Of a stretch of DNA of 64,000 bases, positions 38,203 through 45,932 are shown piece after piece; the stretch's first letter is position 1; each line of letters opens with the position of its first letter. Source of the stretch: UBA2377 sp964429385 (GTDB lineage Bacteria; Verrucomicrobiota; Verrucomicrobiia; Opitutales; Opitutaceae); the NCBI GenBank assembly GCA_964429385.1, contig CAYSBR010000015.1, forward strand, positions 1 to 64,000, read 5' to 3'. The translations under genes and the position numbers were made by a program. The notes beneath the pieces are model-generated. The model saw only the letters and a program-made list of their open reading frames with translations, did no database searches and was not told where the DNA came from.

Positions 38203-38592
38203 TTACTTTGTCAGCTTTTCGACCAATGCTATTGCAAGGGATCCTGCAGCGCCCGCAATGAAACCCGATGTGATTGATGCAAAGTGAGCCTTTATAAAGT
38301 CCCAAACTTTCCTCTCTGGCGGCGGAGCAAGCTTATCGATCTTCTCCAGCCATTCATTCTCTTTGCATTCATTGAGTATGAAGCATGCGATACCATACTG
38401 ATTCACGACAGGGAGAATATACTCAGACTTACGTAATTCTTCGAATATGCTCAGGACTTCCGTTGGGTGAATTTCTTTTGGTGGGTTGCCGGCGGCATTG
38501 GCGGCAGAATCAAGAACTAGCGGAGTAAACCACTTTCGTCCGCAGTTGTTGTAGAGCCATTGAAGAGCAACCTTTTGTCGAATTTCATTCAT
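38203..38592 (-). CDS. small winged-helix-like protein with C-terminal membrane segment
   Basis: Encodes 129 residues from ATG 38592, with a strong AAAGGAG site 7 bases upstream. Residues 1-80 (VALQWLYNN, HPTEVLSIFEELRKSEYILPVVNQYGIACFILN) read as a winged-helix fold: helices followed by a two-strand wing. A proline linker (APPPERK) leads to residues 103-125, ASITSGFIAGAAGSLAIALV, a glycine-rich hydrophobic helix able to cross a membrane. It has no recognised family. It precedes the HEPN-like gene on the same strand, 106 bases away, and shares its AT-rich composition, so the two probably form one unit. Confidence 0.55.
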   Translation of the reverse strand: MNEIRQKVALQWLYNNCGRKWFTPLVLDSAANAAGNPPKEIHPTEVLSIFEELRKSEYILPVVNQYGIACFILNECKENEWLEKIDKLAPPPERKVWDFIKAHFASITSGFIAGAAGSLAIALVEKLTK

Positions 38593-38604
38593 GTGCTGTC
38601 TCCT

Positions 38605-38810
38605 TTACTCAACAGCGTTGGTATGGTGCGAGAACGAGTCTTTTTCCGCATGGGGCATGTCTGGGAGACAATTGATTAACCTACTCTTGGGCAACTGTTG
38701 AATTTCTTGCTCAAGTATTTCCCCGTTTGATTCCAGCTGTGGAAATAACCTATTTACAAACCGAAGATTGGCCGTCTTGTCGCCATCACTACATCCAGCC
38801 TCGAATGGTA
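38605..38810 (-). pseudogene. possible 3' remnant of an island gene
   Basis: Upstream of the winged-helix gene, the frame closing at 38605 reads a sensible, non-GC-biased tail (NRLFPQLESNGEILEQEIQQ, then LPKSRLINCLPDMPHAEKD). It has no start codon of its own before it merges into the antisense-like reading of the DUF4038 gene. It ends 12 bases before the next gene's start. This could be the truncated C terminus of a gene once attached to the island, or chance. Confidence 0.25.
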
Positions 38811-38827
38811 GATGCCGACTCGTATGC

Positions 38828-40945
38828 TCAATCGCGCTGGAGGATGAGGATCCAGTCGTGGTCGCCGGTGGGCGGCGGACAGGTCCAAGTGCCGTCGGCA
38901 GCGGGGCGGACGCGGCCGAGTTCTTTTTCTTTGCCGGTGGCGGGGTCGAAATGGATAGCTCGCCAAGTGGTGTTTGCGCCCAAGTCGCGTGTGACGATGG
39001 GTTCGGCGTGGGGGATGTAGGTGAGGCGCAGTTGGTCAGGGATGCCGGCGCTCTGCGGGCCGTGCAGGCTGGCATCGGGTGTGCCGATGGGACCCCAGGG
39101 TTGGTCACCATGGCGACCGAGTGATACGGCGGCGGGCCAGGTGGTGGCGTCGTAATCGGGCGCATTCCAGCCGGAGACCTTGCTGGTCCATGTCTGCCAG
39201 GAGGCGTCGGTGACGATGCGCTGGACCTTGCCATTGGCGAAGCGGAGTTCGAGGCAGGCGAGGAGGCCGGGGCGGTCGCCGGTGGCGGGGCGGTGCTCCA
39301 CCCAGATCGAAAGCACGTTGCGGCCGGGCCGGAGGAGAGGAGCGCGTTCGTTGAATTGCGGGCCGGTGCGCCATTCCCAGCCGACGCCGGCGGGCGCGCC
39401 GTTGAGCTGCGCCTCGACGTGTGTGGTGCCGGCAAAGCGCAGGCGGGCGCTGAGGATTTTTTTGCCCTTGGGCAGGGTGAAGGTCTTGCGGAAATAACGC
39501 CGGCGGTTGGGCGCGTCCTTGGGAGGGTTTTCGCGTATGGTCCAGATCCACTGCGCGTCGTCGAGCGGCAGCCAGATGTTGCCGGTGTAAGCGGCCCATT
39601 CGGGGTGGGGTTCGAAATTCGTCCAGTCAAAGCGCGTGAGGAGTTTTTTGCCGAGGGCGCAATGAGTGGAGCCGGAGTAGTGCATCGCCTCCTGCCACGG
39701 GGTGTCGCCGTAGTTGCCGCCGTGAGGCGAGGCGCCGTGCGGGATGCCGGGCTGGTTGCACTGCCAGATGCCGTTGCCGCCGTAGGTATGGCCGGCGGCG
39801 CCGTTGAGCACGCAGGACCAGAAGGCGCGGCGGGGCCAGGGGGCGGTGATGGTGCCGCCGAGCATTTCGTAACAGGGCTCGCCGTTGAGCACGGGCAGGC
39901 GCGGCGTGGCGGCATGGGTCTCGCGCACGGCCCGCACCGTGAGGGTCACAGCTTCGTTCTGCGCGTGGTAGCACTGCATCAGGTCGAAATCGAGGAGCGC
40001 CTCGTCGTCGGTGGCATTGCGCGCGGTGTAGCGGTTGATGGCGGTGGGGTGGATGGTGAGGGGACGATGGAAGGGATCGGTCTCGCGGATGTAGCGCATG
40101 AGGTGCGTCCAGTCTTTGACCATGGCGCGGTCGTCCTCGGGGAAATTCTTCGCGAGATACCACGGCAGATTGGCCTCGCCGGCGGTGCACCAGAGGACCG
40201 GCCACGCGGCGTAGCGCGCGATGAGGTAGCGCCAGTGCGCCTTGAGCTGCGCCTCGGTCATCCAGTTGATGAAGTAGCCCCAGGCGCCGACGATGCAGGG
40301 GGTGATGCCTTGGGCGACGAGGTGGGCGAGCTTGCGGTCGGCGGCGTCGAAATACTCCGGGCGAATATGGGCGTAACCTTCCTCCCACGGGAAGCCGGCT
40401 TCGTTGGCGCCGCGCGGGTCGAAGGCGTGCATGTCGGGGTAGAGCCCGGCGACGATCTGCACGACGTTGTAGCCTTTCTTCACGCGGTCGGCGGTGAGCT
40501 GCTTGAAGCCCTGCGGCCACTGGAGGCGATGGCAAAGCCCCATCCACCAGGTGTCGCCTAGCCAGAAGAACGGGGTGCCATCGGCGTGTTCAAAGTGGCG
40601 TTTGTTCTCCGCCACGCGCACCGGGCCATGGGCATAGAGCGGGTTTTTGCCGCGATAGGGCGTGACTGTCACGCGTCCGGCGCGCCCGTGCAGGCCGGTA
40701 TCATCCGTGGCGGAGCACTCGGTGCGGAAGGCGTGTGTGCCGGGGAGTGGCGAGGCGTAGCGGACTTTCCAGGCTTTGCCGCCGGCCCAGAAGGCGGGCA
40801 CGCGGCGCACCTCGCCGGCGGGGTCGGTGAAAAGCACGTCGAGCGTGACCTGGTTGAAGGGATCGGCGTAAGCGCGACCGGCGGTGAAGATGAGTTCGAC
40901 GGGCACATGGGCCGCGGTCGAGAGCCGGGAGGGGCGGGGCTGCAT
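38828..40945 (-). CDS. DUF4038/DUF5060 glycoside hydrolase (apiosidase-like)
   Basis: Encodes 705 residues from ATG 40945 (MQPRPSRLSTAAHVPVEL); an ATG at 41005 would add 20 residues, and neither start has a clear ribosome binding site. The N-terminal beta domain (about 10-100, FTAGRAYADPFNQVTLDVLF) matches DUF5060. The TIM-barrel DUF4038 catalytic region follows (about 110-420; HADGTPFFWLGDTWW, VLWCTAGEANLPWY with a candidate Glu, PVLNGEPCYE with a second Glu). The C-terminal part (about 480-600, YFRKTFTLPKGKKILSARLRF) resembles the N-terminal domain of rhamnosidases and would bind carbohydrate. Family members include GH140 apiosidases. No signal peptide is visible. Confidence 0.83.
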   Translation of the reverse strand: MQPRPSRLSTAAHVPVELIFTAGRAYADPFNQVTLDVLFTDPAGEVRRVPAFWAGGKAWKVRYASPLPGTHAFRTECSATDDTGLHGRAGRVTVTPYRGKNPLYAHGPVRVAENKRHFEHADGTPFFWLGDTWWMGLCHRLQWPQGFKQLTADRVKKGYNVVQIVAGLYPDMHAFDPRGANEAGFPWEEGYAHIRPEYFDAADRKLAHLVAQGITPCIVGAWGYFINWMTEAQLKAHWRYLIARYAAWPVLWCTAGEANLPWYLAKNFPEDDRAMVKDWTHLMRYIRETDPFHRPLTIHPTAINRYTARNATDDEALLDFDLMQCYHAQNEAVTLTVRAVRETHAATPRLPVLNGEPCYEMLGGTITAPWPRRAFWSCVLNGAAGHTYGGNGIWQCNQPGIPHGASPHGGNYGDTPWQEAMHYSGSTHCALGKKLLTRFDWTNFEPHPEWAAYTGNIWLPLDDAQWIWTIRENPPKDAPNRRRYFRKTFTLPKGKKILSARLRFAGTTHVEAQLNGAPAGVGWEWRTGPQFNERAPLLRPGRNVLSIWVEHRPATGDRPGLLACLELRFANGKVQRIVTDASWQTWTSKVSGWNAPDYDATTWPAAVSLGRHGDQPWGPIGTPDASLHGPQSAGIPDQLRLTYIPHAEPIVTRDLGANTTWRAIHFDPATGKEKELGRVRPAADGTWTCPPPTGDHDWILILQRD

Positions 40946-41389
40946 GGGGGTGCGCAGATGTTTGCCCGGAGGAATACGGCGGCGAGCAAATAAGACTGAT
41001 TCCATTCAGTTGAACCACGCAGGGACACGAATGAAGAGACCCAGTCAGGAAGTCATGCCAAACACACCCAGGGTTTAGCCTGTTGTGAATAGGAGGCGCT
41101 CAGTTTTTAGCCACCGATTACACTGACAGGCACGAATCAAGTTTACCCGCTTGTGGCGTCGCCGAAGGCGACCAAGGAAGCATTCTATCTGGGCTCATCC
41201 GTGTCATCTGTGGCCCAAGTCTAACCGCATCGGGCGACTGGGATCAGGTTCAAGGCACTGAATGGTGGATTGGGAAATTCGTGTGTATGCGTGTCCATTT
41301 CGTGGTTTTTCACGGAATTGGTGCGATTGGGCTGACGGCACTGCGGTGTGATTGACCGCGGGCGGTGCGAGGGCATCGTGGTGGCTGTC
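40946..41389. other. 444-base intergenic region with nested inverted repeats
   Basis: No credible gene. It contains two inverted pairs of short repeats, described separately, and the putative start region of the kinase gene. The DUF4038 gene may begin as far up as 41005. Confidence 0.55.
41011..41318. repeat. nested inverted repeats (ACCACG and GCCAC families)
   Basis: The outer pair is AACCACGCAGGGACACGAATG (first 20 bases, 41012-41032) facing a minus-strand copy reading ACCACGAAATGGACACG (41290-41312). The inner pair is AGCCACCGATTACACTGACA (41109-41128) facing a minus-strand copy reading GGCCACAGATGACACGGATG (41194-41215). The outer unit matches the repeats at 33952-34118. Confidence 0.6.
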
Positions 41390-42241
41390 ATGCCGAACCT
41401 GTTCATTGTCGCCGGACCCAATGGCGCGGGCAAAACGACTTATGTGAGGCGGTTTTTGCCGGAGGAAATGCGCTGCCGTGAATTTGTGAACGCGGATTTG
41501 ATTGCGGCGGGGCTGTCGCCGTTTGCCGCCGAGCAGGCGGCATTTGAAGCGGGACGCATCATGCTGAACCGGTTGCGCGAACTGGCGGCGCAGAAGGAGG
41601 ACTTCTCCTTTGAGACGACGTTATCGGGCCGGGCTTACGCGGCCTTGCTCAAGGACTGGCGGGCAGCGGGCTATCGCATCCGCTTGGATTTTCTCTGGAT
41701 ACCCGATCTCGGCATCACGCGACAGCGGGTGCGGCAACGGGTGTCCAAGGGCGGGCATAACATTCCCGATGACGTGCAACAGCGCCGATTTCACCTCGGC
41801 ATCCGCAATCTCGCGGAGCTTTACCGTCCGCTGGTGGATGAGTGGCGGCTCTATGATAATACGGGCTCACACCCGCGTTTGGTGGCGCAGGAAAGGGATG
41901 GCGTGCTGACTTTGGCGGATGTGCCGCGACTTGCGTTCATCGAGGAATCCGCCAACGTGAGCTTCATGCCTCCCCCTGACGACAAGCTCGAAGAACCTGC
42001 GGCCATGACCTTTGAGGAAGAGACCCGCCGTTCGATGCGGGCCATGCGCCGGGCTTTTGCCGACGTGGTGCTGGAGAACAAGGCCTACGGCCTGCCGGTG
42101 ATTCAATGGCGGCAGGATCGCGGTGTGGTGGAGGTGCCGGCGGAGCAGCTCGAGCCGCTGGCCCGTCGTATTCTTGAAGTGGACGGCGACCCGCTGCCCG
42201 AAGCGGAGGAGCAGGCGCTATTGGCGCATCTGAAGGTGTAA
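41390..42241 (+). CDS. zeta-toxin-like P-loop kinase with C-terminal partner-like domain
   Basis: Encodes 283 residues from ATG 41390; a GTG at 41348 would add 14 residues. The N-terminal kinase has Walker A GPNGAGKTT (9-17), VNADLIAAGLSPF, SFETTLSG and VRQRVSKGGHNIPDD, all typical of the zeta-toxin/COG4185 family, whose known members phosphorylate UDP-sugars and block wall synthesis. Residues from about 207 (FEEETRRSMRAMRRAFADVV, then NKAYGLPVIQW and GVVEVPAEQL) resemble the separate small protein often encoded beside such kinases, here fused in one chain. No separate antitoxin gene is adjacent. The function of the C-terminal domain is inferred. Confidence 0.75.
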   Translation: MPNLFIVAGPNGAGKTTYVRRFLPEEMRCREFVNADLIAAGLSPFAAEQAAFEAGRIMLNRLRELAAQKEDFSFETTLSGRAYAALLKDWRAAGYRIRLDFLWIPDLGITRQRVRQRVSKGGHNIPDDVQQRRFHLGIRNLAELYRPLVDEWRLYDNTGSHPRLVAQERDGVLTLADVPRLAFIEESANVSFMPPPDDKLEEPAAMTFEEETRRSMRAMRRAFADVVLENKAYGLPVIQWRQDRGVVEVPAEQLEPLARRILEVDGDPLPEAEEQALLAHLKV

Positions 42242-42445
42242 GCGGTCTGGACTGTGAAAAGGGGGGGCGGTTGTGGGACTCTGCTCCATGGATTTTTGTG
42301 GGTGGGGCGGGCTTGTTGGGCTTGGTCCGGCCTCACCGAGCCTGGCTAAAAAATTCAGCGCGTTCCGATCAAAATGAACCGCTGTCCGTGTCCGTCCTGA
42401 TTGACAGCGGCCCGCCGGCTTGGCTCGCTTGCGCACTTTACGTCC

Positions 42446-43705
42446 ATGACCGACAAGTCCCTGCCGTTCACCAAGGCTCAATTGGAAACTGTCGCCGCCC
42501 AGGTGCCGACTCCTTTCCACCTTTATAATGAGGAGGCCATGCGGAAAAACGTCCGGGCGTTTTATGATGCCTTTGCCTGGGTGCCGGGCGGCTTTGTGAA
42601 CTACTACGCGGTGAAGGCCCTGCCGAATCCGCACATCCTCGCCGCTCTGAAGGAGGAAGGGCTGGGCGGTGACTGCTCTTCACTGGCTGAACTGAAGCTG
42701 TGCGAGGCGGTGGGAATTACCGGGGACAGGATTGTCTTCACCTCCAACGACACTCCGGCCGATGAATACCAGAAGGCGGCGGAGCTGGGCGCGATCATCA
42801 ATCTCGATGACATCACGCATATCGCATTCCTGGAACAAACACTCGGCGGGAAGCTGCCGGAGATGCTCTGCTTTCGCTACAACCCCGGTCCGCTGAAGGC
42901 GGGCAATGTCATCATCGGCAAGCCGGAGGAGGCGAAATACGGCTTCACGCGCGAACAGCTTTTCGAGGGCTATCGCCTGCTCCGCGACAAGGGGGTGACA
43001 CGCTTCGGCCTGCACACGATGGTCGCATCGAATGAGCTTAATCCGGACTACTTTGTGGAGACGGCGCAGATGCTGTTTGACCTCGTGGTGGAGTTGAACC
43101 GTGAGCTCGGCATTCGCTTCGAGTTTCTCAATCTCGGCGGGGGTATCGGCATTCCGTATCGCCCGGAGCAGACGGCGGTGGATCTGGCGTATGTGGGACG
43201 GCAGATCAAGGAAGCTTACGAGAAGACCATTGTGGCGGCCGGCCTTGGCCCGATCCGCATCGCGATGGAGTGCGGCCGTATGGTCACGGGGCCGTATGGC
43301 TACCTCGTGTCGCGGGTGCTTCACAAGAAGGCGATCTACAAGGATTATGTCGGGCTTGATGCCTGCATGGCCAATCTGATGCGCCCGGGCATGTATGGTT
43401 CGTATCACCACATCACGGTGCCGGGGCGGGAGAGCGCGCCGCGCAAGGTTTACGATGTCACGGGTTCGCTGTGCGAAAACAACGACAAGTTTGCGGTGAA
43501 TCGGGAGATTCCCGATCCCGCCATCGGCGACCTCGTGGTGATCCACGACACCGGTGCGCATGGCCACGCGATGGGTTTCAACTACAACGGCAAACTGCGC
43601 AGTGCGGAAGTGCTCTGGCAGGGTGAAGGGAAATGGAAACTCATCCGCCGCGCCGAAACCCTGGCGGACCATTTTGCGACGCTCGATTATCCGGGACTGC
43701 ACTGA
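42446..43705 (+). CDS. lysA: PLP-dependent decarboxylase, probably diaminopimelate decarboxylase
   Basis: Encodes 419 residues from ATG 42446 (MTDKSLPFTKAQ); the frame to 42401 adds unrelated residues. It is a fold-III (alanine racemase-like) decarboxylase: the PLP lysine lies in NYYAVKALPNP, the phosphate loop in LNLGGGIGIPYRPE, the MECGRMVTGPYG segment follows, and VTGSLCENNDKFA supplies the cysteine and acidic residue of the active site. LysA turns meso-DAP into lysine. The CENND form differs from the CESGD of classic LysA and is used by a separate subgroup. Other diamino-acid decarboxylases of this fold cannot be fully excluded. It precedes the cell-wall cluster by about 600 bases. Confidence 0.85.
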   Translation: MTDKSLPFTKAQLETVAAQVPTPFHLYNEEAMRKNVRAFYDAFAWVPGGFVNYYAVKALPNPHILAALKEEGLGGDCSSLAELKLCEAVGITGDRIVFTSNDTPADEYQKAAELGAIINLDDITHIAFLEQTLGGKLPEMLCFRYNPGPLKAGNVIIGKPEEAKYGFTREQLFEGYRLLRDKGVTRFGLHTMVASNELNPDYFVETAQMLFDLVVELNRELGIRFEFLNLGGGIGIPYRPEQTAVDLAYVGRQIKEAYEKTIVAAGLGPIRIAMECGRMVTGPYGYLVSRVLHKKAIYKDYVGLDACMANLMRPGMYGSYHHITVPGRESAPRKVYDVTGSLCENNDKFAVNREIPDPAIGDLVVIHDTGAHGHAMGFNYNGKLRSAEVLWQGEGKWKLIRRAETLADHFATLDYPGLH

Positions 43706-44262
43706 GGTGGGTTCTCTGCCGGCCTCAGGCGTGAGCCGTGGCGGCTTGGCTTAATCAAGTCAGGTGTGACCGGTTTGGGGTGGGCCGTGCGCTCCGCGCG
43801 CGGCAGGGCGGAGATGTAGCCTGTCCGTTCAGACCGCCGCGCGCGGAGCGCACGGCCCACCTTGGCAAGAGCCCTTCCGGACAAGACTGGTCAAGTTTCG
43901 TGCTGCGTGCGCGATCCTGTTCGACTTTGCAGGCCCCTGAGCCGGTAGCCGCAAAAAGGCGCAAAGAACCGGCGAGCGTGGAGCGTCATAGGCGCGGGTG
44001 AGCTGCGCTAAAAAGGGTCTTTGGCGCCATTTTGTGGCGATAACTTAATCTGTATCGCCCGAATCCGGTGCGCAGGGGGCGGATTGCCTTCCTAGGATTG
44101 GTCGCATTGGCGTGATTCGAGTCGCTTTGGCTCATCGGAATAAGTGTGGGCGAGGAGCGCGTTTGGGGCCGGATCCGCGACCTGACGAGCCGTAAGAACG
44201 CGTTTGTGGGCTGATTGTGAATAAAATCCGTGGATTTGCCGTGGGTATGGGCTTGACGGAAA
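43706..44262. other. 557-base region upstream of the dcw cluster
   Basis: No gene is supported here. It contains the second palindromic repeat at 43777-43864 and, at its right end, a TTGACG element (44253-44258) that could be a -35 box ahead of the MraZ-type repeats; I could not pair it with a convincing -10 box. Confidence 0.55.
43777..43864. repeat. palindromic repeat, copy 2
   Basis: Perfect inverted arms of at least 24 bases containing GGGCCGTGCGCTCCGC (left 43777-43804, right 43836-43864) are separated by about 31 bases. The arms match copy 1 at 35558-35640, and the CCTTGG that follows the right arm is shared too. It lies 72 bases after the lysA stop, much as copy 1 lies 77 bases after ndh. 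Confidence 0.8.
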
Positions 44263-44298
44263 TGGGATAAAATGGGTTGAAATGGGGTACTTTGGGGG
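44263..44298 (+). promoter_or_regulatory. MraZ-type operator: four TGGG direct repeats at 10-bp spacing
   Basis: TGGG begins at exactly 44263, 44273, 44283 and 44293, giving TGGGN-N5 units. E. coli MraZ is known to bind TGGGN repeats separated by 5 bases upstream of its own gene. The last unit merges with the GGAGGTGGAG ribosome-binding region of mraZ, so bound MraZ could also block translation initiation. Two further TGGG occur off-register at 44242 and 44248. Confidence 0.8.
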
Positions 44299-44318
44299 AG
44301 GTGGAGCTCCCCGGACCC

Positions 44319-44771
44319 ATGGCGCAACCCACACAACCGAATTACACCGGGCTTTTCCGGCACACGCTCGACGACAAGAATCGGGTCACGATTCCGTCGG
44401 CGTGGCGGTATGCGCATGGAGATGAGGATGTGTTTCTGGCTACGCCGCATCCGGATGGTTATATCGCCGTGTTGCCGCCCGCCGAGGTGGAGAAACTCCG
44501 GGCCAAGGTCGCGGCGATGGCGCTGAGCGATGGGGCGGGGCAGGACTTTGTGGCGCGCTTCTTCGCGCAGACGCATTCGCTGTGGTTCGACAAGTCGGGC
44601 CGCATGAATCTCAGCCCCGAGCTGCTCAAGCACGCGGGTATCAACAAGGATGCCGTTCTCGTCGGCAGCCTGACCAAGTTCAATATCTACACTCCCGAGC
44701 GCTGGGAGAAGGTCGAAGCCCGGACCTCGGGTGAAAACTTCGGCGATCTCATGCGCCGGATCGGCATCTGA
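44319..44771 (+). CDS. mraZ: MraZ, transcriptional regulator of the dcw cluster
   Basis: Encodes 150 residues from ATG 44319; an in-frame TTG at 44277 is inside the repeats and rejected. Two SpoVT/AbrB-like swapped-hairpin domains are seen: residues 8-60 (YTGLFRHTLDDKNRVTIPSAW) and 80-140 (HSLWFDKSGRMNLSPELLKHAGI, VLVGSLTKFNIYTPERWE). Both hold the DxxGRhxhP-like core, written DKNRVTIP and DKSGRMNLS. MraZ forms rings and represses its own operon in E. coli. It is the first gene of the cluster, and the operator-like repeats just upstream fit autoregulation. Confidence 0.95.
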   Translation: MAQPTQPNYTGLFRHTLDDKNRVTIPSAWRYAHGDEDVFLATPHPDGYIAVLPPAEVEKLRAKVAAMALSDGAGQDFVARFFAQTHSLWFDKSGRMNLSPELLKHAGINKDAVLVGSLTKFNIYTPERWEKVEARTSGENFGDLMRRIGI

Positions 44772-44776
44772 TCGTC

Positions 44777-44983
44777 ATGACCGCCGCCGATATCATTTCC
44801 CTTCCCGTTCCGCGCAAGGCGGCCGCCGCCCAGGCGGCGGTCCGTCCGGCTCCGGTGTGGAGTGGAGTGGGGACCTCTTCTGTTTCGACCTCTGTGACGC
44901 TGCGTGTGCGCGACAGCTTCGGGCTGCGCGTGGTGGCGCGGCGCAAGCCAAGGAGCCTGCCCGATGTCTCCTGCGTGGACTGA
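44777..44983 (+). CDS. small ORF between mraZ and rsmH
   Basis: A 68-codon frame starts 5 bases after the mraZ stop and overlaps the rsmH start by 20 bases. The product (MTAADIISLPVPRKAAAAQA at the start, RVRDSFGLRVVARRKPRSLP near the end) is basic, Ala/Val/Arg-rich and lacks a membrane segment. There is no clear ribosome binding site, so translation would depend on coupling to mraZ. It fills an otherwise 190-base gap in a cluster that is elsewhere gapless. No family recognised. Confidence 0.4.
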   Translation: MTAADIISLPVPRKAAAAQAAVRPAPVWSGVGTSSVSTSVTLRVRDSFGLRVVARRKPRSLPDVSCVD

Positions 44984-45932
44984 ACCCTTTGCCGCGACAA
45001 TGACTTCCGGCCACCAGTCCGTTCTCCTGCATGAAGTGCTGGAGTTCCTCGCCCCCCGTGCGCACGGGCGTTACCTCGACGGCACGTTTGGCGGCGGCGG
45101 CCACACCCGCGCGTTGTTGAACGCGGCGGAAGGTATTCATGTGACCGCGCTGGACCGCGATCCGGAGGCCCAGCCGAGAGCGGAGCAGTTGCGCGCGGAG
45201 TTTGGTGCGCGTTTTGAGTTCATTGACCGGGACTTCGGCCGGTTGGAGGAGATCGCGGCGACGGACTTCGACGGCGCGTTGTTCGACCTCGGGGTTTCTT
45301 CCTTTCAACTCGATGATGCGGCGCGGGGCTTTTCCTTCCGTCAGGATGCGCCGGCGGACATGCGGATGGATCCGCGCCACGGTGTGCCGGCTTCCCGCTG
45401 GCTGGAGACGGCGACCGAGGAGATGGTGGTCCGGGCCATCCGTGATTTTGGCGAGGAATCGCACTGGCGCCGGGTGGTGCGTGCGATCCTGAACGCGCGT
45501 GGGACGGGAGAGCTGGCGCGCACGGCCTCGCTGGCCGCCTTGATCAGCGCGGCGATTCCCGCCCGCGACCGGCACACGATGAAGATCCACCCCGCGACCC
45601 GCGCCTTTCAGGGCATTCGCATCGCGGTCAATGACGAGATCGGCACGATTGAGCGTGCGTTGCCGGCCGCCTTTGCGCGGCTCAAGCCCGGCGGGGTGTT
45701 TGCGGTTATCAGCTTCCATTCCCTGGAGGACCGTCCGGTGAAGCAGTTTTTCCGCCGGATGTGCGGCCAGCCCGAGAGCGCGTCCGATCATCGCCCGCAG
45801 GATCTGCGCGTGAAGCTGGCCGAACCGCTCACCCGCAAGCCCGTCACCGCCGGCGAATCCGAACTCGCCGCCAACCCCCGCAGCCGCTCCGCCAAGTTGC
45901 GCGTCCTGCGCAAACTCCCTTCCGCATCATGA
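44964..45932 (+). CDS. rsmH: 16S rRNA (cytosine-1402 N4)-methyltransferase
   Basis: Encodes 322 residues from ATG 44964, chosen because AGGAG lies 8 bases upstream; a second ATG at 45000 (MTSGHQSVLLHE) is also plausible and is nearer to where homologs begin. Visible are the SAM-binding YLDGTFGGGGHT, the FDLGVSSFQLDDAARGFSF family signature, HPATRAFQGIRIAVNDE, and the C-terminal ISFHSLEDRPVKQFFR and NPRSRSAKLRVLR motifs. It methylates a ribosomal decoding-centre cytosine. It is the usual second main gene of dcw clusters (mraW). Confidence 0.95.
   Translation: MSPAWTEPFAATMTSGHQSVLLHEVLEFLAPRAHGRYLDGTFGGGGHTRALLNAAEGIHVTALDRDPEAQPRAEQLRAEFGARFEFIDRDFGRLEEIAATDFDGALFDLGVSSFQLDDAARGFSFRQDAPADMRMDPRHGVPASRWLETATEEMVVRAIRDFGEESHWRRVVRAILNARGTGELARTASLAALISAAIPARDRHTMKIHPATRAFQGIRIAVNDEIGTIERALPAAFARLKPGGVFAVISFHSLEDRPVKQFFRRMCGQPESASDHRPQDLRVKLAEPLTRKPVTAGESELAANPRSRSAKLRVLRKLPSAS

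Larger units (their letters stand above)
36940..38827. other. AT-rich island, probably acquired
   Basis: Base composition drops sharply compared with both sides: long runs of A and T and rare codons such as AGA, ATA and TTA appear within the two reading frames. It holds a HEPN-like gene, a small winged-helix-like gene and about 220 bases of remnant sequence next to the DUF4038 gene. No integrase, transposase or tRNA is seen at its ends, so how it arrived is unclear. Confidence 0.7.

Noticed and set aside
36940..38827. prophage or integrative element
   Set aside because: No integrase, transposase, phage structural gene, tRNA or direct-repeat attachment site is visible at the island borders.
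38605..39915. 436-codon minus-strand frame overlapping the DUF4038 gene
   Set aside because: Most of it is a Pro/Ser/Ala-rich alternative reading of the DUF4038 gene; only the last 65 residues were kept, as a weak remnant candidate.
41011..41318. CRISPR-like array
   Set aside because: The repeats are inverted, imperfect and only in pairs; there are no regular spacers and no cas genes.
44092..44334. minus-strand frames across the mraZ upstream region
   Set aside because: They run through the operator repeats and ribosome binding site of mraZ and have no family character.
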